Assembly: GCA_945859605.1 (NCBI GenBank)
Contig: OX243822.1
Location: 26,667,685 to 26,731,684, forward strand
Direction of reading: 5' to 3'
DNA: 64,000 bases
Source of the DNA: Lumbricus rubellus
Lineage: Eukaryota > Annelida > Clitellata > Crassiclitellata > Lumbricidae
This document shows positions 50,571-62,500 of the stretch, piece after piece (positions within the stretch are counted from its first letter, which is position 1; each line of letters opens with the position of its first letter). Both the position numbers and the translations under genes were made by a program. The notes under the pieces were generated by a model. That model searched no databases. It was not told the origin of the DNA and worked only from the letters and a program-made list of their open reading frames with translations.

Positions 50571-53500
50571 CTGAAACAAACAAAAACCAATATTGTTAAA
50601 AGTTGGGTTTTTGTGGAGCAACGTACAAGTTTCAATAGGACAGTGTTGGACACTCGGGTTTTCTCGGTCTCTGGTCTCCTATGGTCTGAAGCATTACAAT
50701 TTGGGGCACTTCAACATATTAGGTCATTACACTGGACCACAATAATTATTAGTTGATTGCATCCACAGCATATGGATACGCAAACGGTTGGACCCAGGCC
50801 AACAGCTTCATAATTATGTTGAATTCATGCAATCATCTCTGATACTCAAAACTTCAACTGTTCAACATTTGAGTACATTAATTTTTATTATTATTTATTA
50901 TTATTATTGTTTCCACCTAAGGTAGAAAAGATTCGCAGATTCTAAGAAATCAAAACTAGGTTATAGGTTCTCATTTTTATTATTCAGTAATATTCATTAT
51001 CAATATTATCGTCATCATTGTCATTATTTTCCCCCAGATGTACAATCGCACATACGATCAAAACACATCGCAAAAATTATGGGATGTTCAGGAATGGCTA
51101 GTCTTTGCAGATGGTTTTGTCTGCTGAAAGAGTGCCAAAGAAAGTGACCACATTAAAGTGCTGAATAGACAATCACCTTGTCATCTTGTGCTTTCAGTTC
51201 GTTGAACTCTAGAGACCGTCATGATCAGCCTTCTCCATTTCTTTCTTTCTGATGTTGCTTCTCTTAGTTCTTCCAGATTCATTCCGGAATAGTCAATAGT
51301 CATACAATAAATATTATTACTATTATAGCTATTATCATTATTATTATTATTAATTTGGTCATGTCTCCAGCCAGCTATATGCTTGAGACATTACACTGGC
51401 CTCCTACCCAGCTTGGTGTTGCCCCCAGATTACCTAACCATCTCAGAGGATTGAACCGAGTATTCTCCGCATAATCAGGCAAGCACACGTAATGATCGAA
51501 TACAGAAGTCTGATGAACGCATACCTTTCCCGACTTATACGAGGCGCCGTCTCCTCCTATCATCTGCTCCTCATCGGCATCCGCATCATTGGCAGCAAGC
51601 ACCTTCTGCAGCAGCTTTGACTGATCGTCCTTCGTGCTGAACGACAAGTTCTCCTACAACATCCACAGAGAATTCATTTTGAAGGATGTTATTAAAACTA
51701 CGAATAATTCTTAAAAACATTTGTTGGAAGTGTGACCACAGGCGCCTGTTATGGCTGCCGCTACTGTATCTTTTTTACATTATTATATTACTTTAAATAT
51801 TATTATTTCTTTATTATTATTTCTGAGTTTTATTTTACATTTTTGACATGTAATGCGTGTGCACTTGTCATATGTAAATAAAGGTACTTACTTACTTACT
51901 TAAAAACAATTATTGGATTACTTCCAGAAAAATCCTAGGTTCACTATAACAGCAATTAAGCACTCATTTAGGCATCCTTGCAATGGCATGGCTGTGTTAC
52001 GGTGACATATAAATTGTCTTAATTATTATTACTATTATCATCATATACAACAGTCTCAGACCTGGTCCATTCCAGCGAGTTTCGTGATGACTTTGTAGCT
52101 GTAGCCTTGGTTGACAAGGAACCTCTGTCGCTTTGTTGCAAACTGCATCTCAACTGTGTCTTGCGAGACGAGAGAGTAGAAGAATGCGTTGTACTCCTCT
52201 GCAACCGCACCTACAACATGCAACAACCACGCAACAGTAAGTTTATATAGCGCCCTCGTAGAGACAATTGTATAACTGAATGCGACATTTAATATGACTA
52301 AAACAGCAATAGAAGCATGTAACACCAACATGGCGAAACACATACAAATGCACACACACACACTCATATACACACACATTAATACACAATCATACATGTA
52401 TACACACACACACCCACATACACACAAACACTCATACACACACACACGAATACACACACACATGTATACACACACATGTATAGTTGTATACAGACACACG
52501 CGTGCAGATACAGAGCACGTGAAAATTGTTCATTTACCGTGCTGGAGTTGCAAGCCACACCGAGTAGCTTCCTATCAGAGGTGCGATATACTTCAGTGAA
52601 TGAATGCCATACATTTCTATTTGCATATACATCTACCTACATACATACAGACACATCTACCCACTTACACTAATGCATGCCTACTTACCGATCTCCGCAA
52701 ATGCAAAAGAAGTTCTCAAATGCCACCAGTAGGATTAATATACGTTAAAAAAGTATTATAGAACATTATCCCTTTAATTTGGTAACCTAACTATCTACTA
52801 AACAACTTAAGTAAACAGAAATGCTACATAAATAATATATATACATATAAATACACACCCACACACACACAAATATATATATAATGCATAATCCTTGCAG
52901 CCACAAAAGTAGGTAAGAACCGAACCTTTCTTGGCTCTGAGGATTCGTCCGAGACGTTGGGCTTCCTGACGACGTGATCCGCCTTGCGATGAGATTTGAA
53001 TGAGAACGTTCGCCTCAGGCAGATCGAAAGAATTGTCTGCTACCTACAAAAAAAATAAAACGTCGTGTAAAACAATCAATACTGCCACTCACGAATTGAT
53101 TGACAAATACTATACTCTCCAGTCTGCATTTGTTCCAGATTCAAAACAATTTTGAAAAGAGTAAGCAAAAAAAATTGAAAAATAAAATGATACACTAAGA
53201 ATATACTACTACTACTAATAATAATAATAATAATAATATAAATATAATAATAATAAACAAAACATAATTATAATAAATAATAATAATAAGAACTATAGTA
53301 GCGATAAATATTCTTCGGAACTTTTGTTAAAAGTAATAAGTGATTGTATAATAATAATAATAATCATAATAATAATAATAACAACAACAACAACAACAAA
53401 AATAATTCGAATATCCCGCCTCCTACAGAGTCCTACTAGGAATAATTGAACACCTCTAAATCGTTTCTTCCGTATTCCATTTATCCGTTATTTTCGTTTA

Positions 53501-56500
53501 ACTGTTAATTTGGTTTGAGGAGTACAACATAATTATTATACTTGAAAAGGAAATCCAGAAACTGAACTGACATAAAAATAACTGCCTAAGTGCCTGCTTT
53601 AACCCTTTCGCCCCTAGACCCGTCGCGCCGATGGAATACCAAAACCATGTGCCGTACTGGACCCGTCGCCACGACGGGTCTACAACCTGCAGCTTATAGT
53701 TCCCCGTACGGCGCCTGGGGGTGTGCGCCGTAACGAAAGGGTTAAAGGTATCTAAATTTTAGAGAAAAAAATCCTAATGATGGATTTGGGCTCATTTATC
53801 TACATTTATTCATTAAATCATTGATTTATTTTTTATCCATTCATCTTACACTCAATCACTTGTTCAATTATGGCATTCATTCATTCAATTAACAATTCAC
53901 TCAATTACCAATTCATTCATTCACTCAATTAACAATTCATTCGTTCACTCAATCATTCATCATAGCATTAGAACTTGTACTTTATATGAATAAGCCAGTA
54001 AATGGCTTAAAAGAGGAGAGAAGAGAGGTCTACCTTTGAGACAAAGATTGTGTTGACTTGTGGGTTACTCTGGAAGTTCTGCAGGATGTGCATTCGCTCC
54101 TGTTGCGACGTCGGACCATAAAGGAAAGGCCTACGAACAAAAGATTCCAATAACAATCTTTGTTTATTCTTCAAACTGACACAACGTAGTATGATCTTTG
54201 CTCGTGGTTGGGCTGGGAGCGCCTCTGAGTAGTTTCTTGAAGGGGCGCTATATAAATGCTCTGAATGAATGAATGAATGAACAAATGAATGAATGATCAT
54301 TGATTAGTCTACAATTTATAGTTATGACAGATGATCCCAAGTTATTACAGGAGTCGAATTTAACTGTCGGCAGCCAACAGGATGTCCATAATGTCCTACT
54401 ACCGATTTTACCAATGCCGTCTGCTGACTGGAAGGTTGAGTGGACAAATACTAATCCTAATAATATCAATAAAAATAGTGCCAAAAATACTTAAGTGTTT
54501 GCTCATCAAATCAAAGTTCAGATACCCCAGAACCTATACCCAACCCAAGATGTGTTGCCCATGGTATGGTACTGTGAATCAGCACTTCCAATCCAACATC
54601 ATCAGGTATTTCGCCAAATTTCAACATTTTGCAATGGTGAAAATCAAAACTCACACCAATTTACTGTCAGCAAACGAGACAGGTTAATTACAAACAAGAG
54701 ACAAGTGCGAGAAGGTTTAGGGTAATGATAAAACTGGCACAGGTAGCGAGAATGTCGATATGCCAAATTTATATCATCGTTAAATTATGAGATCAAGGTG
54801 TCTGAAATTAACATTTTATCATCAATTTTATTTATCTGCAACATCGTGTGGCTGCTAAGACACGCCGATTTACGGATACAGCGCATTTCCTGAATTTATA
54901 TTGTCATCAAAATGCGATATAAAGGTGTCTTAAAACGAGCGTTTATAATATTAAGTTGCGATCATCTGTCACACAATGAATTGTAATCATACTGCGCTGT
55001 GTCAGTTTGAAATAAAAAAAAGATTGTTATACTTCTTATTAACATTACCATTATTATCATTAGTAAATATTACCAATGTTAACATAACATTATCATTATT
55101 ATCAAAAGCTAGGCCTTTCACCAGCTGAAATTATCATCATTATCATTGTCATCAACATCATTATTATTGGATTATTGTACACCTAAAAAATATCATCAGC
55201 AATATTATTGTTCTGCAACATTCTGTGGCTGCAAGATAGTGCTGATAGTATAATTGACCTCGCCATATAATAATCGCAATTTCTGAAAATCCAGTGATAA
55301 TGCCGATAATATGCCAAATTTATATCATCGTTAAATTATGAGTACAAGGTGTTTGAAATGAACATTTTATCATCAATTTTATTGATCCGCTACGAAACCG
55401 TCAATTTACCGATACAGTGCATTTCCTGAATTTATATTGTCATCAAAATGCGATAAAAAGGTGTCTAAAATGAGCGTTTTACCATATTGCCAGCGACATC
55501 TCTACAATAGGCCAGTGTCCATGTTATGGATCTAACCATATATGAAGAAACTGATTGTTCAAACTTTCCTTAACAACCCCTTGTGACAATAATGGCCGTT
55601 GCCGTCAACAGAAATAATGTTGGCATTATATTGCAGCTCAATCTTAGCTCTATGGTCGTCGGCCAACATGATAATGTTCGTGAGGCGCGGTGGTGTAGTG
55701 GTGGTGTAGTTGCCTTGGAGCCGGAAGGTTTGAGATTCGAATCCATCTCGCCGCGTAAGGACCTAGGGCAAGTCCTTCACTCACAATTGCTCAGCGCTTC
55801 GACGTGAAATTCCGATGCAGTGTTCGCTCTGCAGACAGGAGCGCCTCTGAGTAGAAAGAGAGAGAGCACATACAAACAAACAAACATGGTCAACAATCCG
55901 GTCTTTTAGTTACTATGGCGGATTATTGTCGGTGCAAAAGTTGCTGAAAAATTCCCAGATAATCACCTGTCTGCACAACAGTGTACATGCCTCAGGAGAT
56001 GGAATCTAAAGATGATAGTATGGGGCAGTGGTGTAGGACTAAGTTCGGTGCCTTGGAGCCAGAAATATGCGGGTTCGAATCCACCTCAAGCCGCAGCCTG
56101 GGGACCCTGAGCAAGTCCTTCACTCGCAATAATTTGTTCGTGTGCTTTAGTGTGAAACCCCGATTCAGTGTCCGCTCTGCAGTCGGGAGCACCTTTGAAG
56201 GTCGCTATAGAAATGAAGAAATAAATAAATAAAAATAAATTAAAAATAAATAAATAAATATTATTGTTTAGCAACATTCTGTGCCTGCCAAGACAGTGCC
56301 TATAGAACACAGGTATCAAAGAGCTGGCCCACGGGCCATTTCTGGTCCGCCGACGATTTTTTCTGGCCCGTGAAGCCTTCCCTAAAGATTAAAAAATTAT
56401 TTAAAATGTTGTCAAAATTTAATAAGAAGCGAAAAGTGGACATTGAATCAAGATCTTTTCGTGGTATTTGGACTTTCCAGGGAATTGGCTGACCAAGCCC

Positions 56501-59500
56501 GGAGCTCCCTCTAAGATCACTACCAAATTTTGCTCAGGAGCTTCAACACCTTGGCCCGATACTTGTTACAATGTGGTCACACCGGCCCGCCACTAAAAAG
56601 GGTTTGACACCCTGCAATAGAATAATTGACCTCACCCTGCTGACTATCTAGAGACAAAAGGCATTTTCTGAATTTATATCTTCATCAAAATTCGAAATAA
56701 AGGTGTCTAAAACGAGTGTTTTATCATCAATTGCTAAGTGACAATTGTCGGGAGCACTTCTGAATCGGAAACTCTTGAATGGGCGCTATAGCAAGTACCA
56801 ATAGATGCATACTTCAGTCAAATCATTCATCAACCCTACCAGTGAGGATTCATGCCAATGTAGGCGTAATTGTAACAACAGATATGAGATATGATAACAA
56901 AACGAATAATGTAACTTTGTTCTCGTCTTACTTTCCCATCGTCTTCGCGTACGTCTGTAGAGCGAAGACGTTGTCGGAGAAGACGATGATTTTGTCGTTT
57001 CGTCTTTCGTGGAACTGAATGAGGAATTGACACGCTCGAAACTTGTTTGGATTCGTCACATACAACAACTGAAATCGAATTTATTAATCATTACACAGTT
57101 GAAAATTTAATTCAATTCATTTATTGTAACCATTAACCATCAACAATAGTCATAGTACAAGATGCTTCACATAATCGGATGGCAACAAGGAAGACCCTAA
57201 GCCTTCAGGGATGAATATCCCGCTAACAGGGACACCTATTTACATGTGCAATTTTAACTGATGGCTAAACGGTTGATATCATGAATGGTGAATTTCAACA
57301 GTTTAGGATGGATGGATCCAGAGTTTAACGATAGCCTACGACAACAGAGGCCGTTGCCGTCGACAAGGATTTGTTTGGCATATTAGAGCAATGACGTCCA
57401 CATTATCCTATATATATCCCAATGGACATTACTTAGTAAAGCCATTTAAATGCAGACCACAATATAACAATGGTCAAACGTTTTTAAAGGGTGTCCAATA
57501 AATCGTTGCATTTTCCAGAGCTAACAGGGTCGTTCAAACTTTCCTTACACAAAATAAGCAATGGCGACGCCAGAATTTCCGTTGGGGGGGAGGGGGTGCG
57601 CTGAAGTTTGGCCAGGAATTTTCCGTGGTTTTCATTCGCCAAAATTTCTAACGACTTTTTTTGGTCATTCGGTCTGAATCTGGAAAAATGTTCCATTTTC
57701 ACCGTCAAAATTTCTATTACCGGTAGTGGTCCAATGCTTTTTCTTTGTTTTCCCAAATTTTGCTTTTTGTCAAATCAGTATACGCTATGTAGCTGTGATT
57801 GTAGACATTTTCCGAATTTTTCTTTGGGGGGCCGAGCACCATTTAGGGGAGCTTAGCCCCCCCAAGCGCTGCCACTGAAAATAAGGTGTAGATTCGATAG
57901 GAACAATGGCTGAAATCAATCACTCTAAGATGATCGAAACTCTGGACAGATGGATTTATTTGCCATCTTCAATGCGGGAATTTGTTGGCGTTGGGTGATT
58001 GAAGAAGGCTGCAAGTTGTATTAAACCAATTTTGTCGGACTGGGTATGTTCCTGAAGAAATCACATCGATTGTACAGCTGCACTCTAGGGCAGATGATGA
58101 GCTATTTGCTTCGATTATGCACAACCCTGAACACATTGTGGGGCACGGTGGTGTAGTGGCGGCGTCGTTGCCTTGGAAGCAGAAGGTTCGAGGTTCGAAT
58201 CCACCTTGCCGCGTAAGGACCTTGGGCAAGTCCTTCACTCACAACAATTGCTCAGCGCTTCGGCGTGAAACTCCAATGCAGTGTCCGCTCTGCATTCGGG
58301 AGCGCCTCTGAGCAGTGAGAGCTTGAAGGGGCGCTATAACAAGTGCACATACAAACAAACGTTCCATTATTTGTGCCCCCCAATAAAACCGTCAGAGCGT
58401 TCTTTTCGACCGTGGGCACACAATACAGTTCTCCTGGAGGCTGACAATCAAATGCAACAAACGTTTCTTATTCGAATGCTACGTTCTGAATATTCTTGTC
58501 TTTACATGTACAATTGTACATACTTATGTGCAATGTCGTTTGTAATTCAGAATGCAGTCTGCAACTGAATACCTATTTACTTACCTAAATATAATTGACC
58601 ACAATCATGTACCCCAGCAGAGTGAAAGGCAAAGACACAATCACTTTAAAGAACAGAAGCAGGAAACTTGCCGATGCCGAAATTCATAACTGAACACGGA
58701 AGGCTCACGTCATCAGGTCCCAGTTTTCGTTTTAACAATAACTTTGATTGTATCCTAATAGATAATAATTGTCTACTTTAGAATGATGAATAAGAGGAAG
58801 ACTTGTCATGTCATGTCAATACGCCGACGTCGCTGCGCGACGGTTGGCTACATGAGTGGACCAAAGTACTCCAGCAATATCTATCCTTTACAGTCCGCAA
58901 TAGCGCCGCTCCTGATAAACCGGTCCACAGCGTGATGTTATCAAGCCAGCATATTCTAGGTCTACCGCGACCGCGAACACCCTGCACTAATCCCGTCATG
59001 ACACTATTTTCAATATTGTCCGGCTGTCGCAGGATGTGACCGAAGTAACGTAATTTCCGGGTTTTGACATGACCTAATAACTCGCTTTTTGTCCCTGCTA
59101 ATTTGTAAACTCGTTCATTAGTCAACATTTCTGTCCATGAAATACGTAGTAGTTTCCTGATGCATTTGTTTTCGAAAGCCTGTATAAGTCTTCTTCTGAG
59201 GAAGACTTAAATCCTTTTAAATGCAGACCATTTTATAACGCTGGTCATAACGTTTTAAAAGGTGTTCAATTAAGCATTTACTTGCAGTGAATGACAGGAT
59301 TTATTATTCAGCAGTTTAACGACATCTTATAGCAACAAAGGCTGTTGACGTCTTTACAGTTATCAATGTATTTCAGTTCACTTTTGTTTAAATGTTCCGC
59401 AGTTTCTGTCTTTATTGTCTCTCTTTTTTATCTCTTTTTTTTCTTTGTTTTCTTGATTTTCATGGCGTCAATGTTCATACAGTGGTTGCTGTAGATCCTC

Positions 59501-62500
59501 TTTGATGCATGTGTCATTATTTAGTGATATTCATAAAATATAACATCTACCTAGTTATATCAACATCAAAACTTTATCTCAAGTCTACAAGCAATATTAT
59601 TTTAAACATTCAAATTCCACCAATAAAAATATAAGCAAATAGGTTAGATATATTCAACATTAATATGAAAATCAAATAATTCAGCCATCATGTATAAGAT
59701 TAAACAATAACAGCAAAAATCAATTTATTCGATGCCTATTTCATCTATTACAGAATTAGTTTTAGAATGACAGGAACAGTGATACCGCTCCTAAATTTAA
59801 GAAAAGCCAGGATGAGGTCTTAAAAAAGCCAAGAAAAGCCAAGTTGCTAATAATGGACCATGTCACCTATTTTATTTCAACAGAAGCTATTTTATCCGAT
59901 AAATTGTGATGTTTATGAAATTATGTATAATTAATCCTGAAATTAATGTATGTTAAATTGTTAATAATTGGTTCTGTTCGCTGATTTTCTAACATACTAA
60001 CAAAATTTTGGAACATAATGCGCTAGTTTTGAGAAATAAAAGTAATTTTCTCTCTGTAATTGTTGTTTTCTTGAATTCAGAAATTTTTGTGTGCTTTTGT
60101 GTGATCTTGTGAAAGCTGACCTTTTTGCATTTCTAAGATTAATGTCTATTGTTATTACATCAACAATATGTGATCAACTTATCATTTATCTTTATCAAGT
60201 AATTTGCGATTTTGCGAGGAATCTCGCCAAATTGCACGTGACGTCACAAATAACTAATATGCAGAGAGCAAACAGTTCAAGTCGGATATATATATTATCC
60301 TAGTCAGTAAATGGAACCATAGTTATATTATTGCCAAGATTGTTTTTTAGTAGATTATTGCTAAAATTATTGTCATTTAGTGGATTATTGCTAAGATTAT
60401 TGTTATTTGGTGGGCAGAAAAAAAGCCAAGTAGAAAAGCCAAGGTCCTTTGAAAAAAACCCAATATCCCAAGATACGATTGGGAAAAAGCCAAGGAGCGG
60501 TATCACTGGACAGGAAGATTATATAAATCCTTTTAAATGCAGGCCTATTTATAACGATGGTCACAACGTTTTAAAAGGTGTTCAATTAAGCATTGCATTC
60601 TCCACAGCTAATTTACGTATTGTGGCTACCACGGTCGTGCAAAACTTTCCTTACACAAAATTTAAGATCCGGTCAAGTAAGATAATTTGTTCGTAGATTA
60701 GATTAGAATAACAATGGCACTTTCTGTTTACAGTTTAGACTAGATTAGATTAACAAGGACATTAGTTCACAGATTAGTTTACATTGGCAGGAGAACTTGG
60801 CCACAGATAAGATTAGATTAACAATCTCAACTTACAGCTTAAATTAACAACATTATCTATTAAATAACAGATTAGATTAACAATCTCATCTTAGAGATTA
60901 GATTAACAATCTCATCTTTTAAACAGATTAGATTAATAATCTCATCTTTTAAATAACAGATTCAAATCAAATCAAATCAAATATTTATTTATTTCCTTGG
61001 AGCATATCAAACACAACCTGAGCATAGTGCAACTTAACTAGACAACGTGTTCGTACTGTCTGACAAACATATTAATATAACACATTTGAAAGGAAAATTA
61101 TCAGAAGCACATTTAATTGTATCAACCAGGAAAGGGGAAGACCCAGAAGGGGCACTAGCCCCGCTGGGAAGGGCCCACCCTATAGCTCAGCTTAATGTTG
61201 GTTGTACAGAAACAGAACATAGTAACTATGCTGTTAATACTGAAGATGATGATAACTCGACATTTAATAGAACAACATGCAATCCTATGAGAGACCGACA
61301 AATAGAAAAAAAACACAAAAACACAAAAAACAAACAAGCTAGATGCATTCAATCACGTTCCCTTAGATTAATATGGTCTCTCCAGCGCTTCTTGAATTGC
61401 GAGTATGTAGGTAAAGACTGAATACTTATGGGTATTGCATTCCAAATTTTTGGTCCACTGCAATATATTGAGAATCTACGATAATTTGTACGTGCATAAG
61501 ACACACTCAGACCCTTGCTCACTCTTGTGTTATGGTCATGTACATCAACAATTCTGGTAAAAGAGTTTGAGAAAACTTCAGGTAGCATACCCTTTACAAA
61601 CTTATACATAAAATTGCCCACCAAATAGTAATTCTTGCTTTCAAATTTCATAATATTATACTCTTCAAATCTATCCGCTGTGTGTGCACATCTATGATCA
61701 CCAGCTATAACTCTAATCGCTCTTTTTTGTAAGAGCACAAGGCATTTTAACCTCGTCGAATAGTTAGCAGCCCAGACAATATTACCATAATCAAAATATG
61801 GATTAATTAACGTATAGTATAAGTTTTTACGGATGTGTACCGGGAGTAGGTGTGATATTCTTGCCAGAATTCCAAGATTCCTTGCAACTTTATTGGCAAT
61901 TATATTAATGTGTTCTGTCCATGTTAAGCACTCGTCTACATAGACTCCTAGAAACTTTACATAACGAGTTTGTACAAGAGAAATCCCATCAACTGACAAG
62001 TCTATCTGATGACCTTGAAGACTCTTATTTGGCGAACGAAATACAATAAAGCATGATTTCTTTACATTAAGAGAAAGTCTATTAGTCCTGAACCAGCATG
62101 CTAATTTGGCCAGTTCTGAGTTTATTATTTCCACTAACGTGGTCAAGGACTCGTGAGAGCAGAAAACATTCGTGTCGTCTGCAAATAAAATAAATTTGAT
62201 CATAGTAGATACATTAGGTAGGTCATTTATGTACAATAAAAACAACAGAGGGCCAAGGTTAGAGCCTTGTGGGACCCCAACTCTTACAGGTTTCCGAGAA
62301 GATAACGCCCCATTACACATCACCTGCTGATTAGATTAACAATCTCATCTTTTAAATAACAGATTAGATTAACAATCTCATCTTTTAAATAACAGATTAG
62401 ATTAATAATCTCATCTTTTAAATAACAGATTAGATTAACAATCTTATCTTTTAAATAACAGATTAGATTAACAATTGCTTACAAGTCGTTTCTGTGATCT

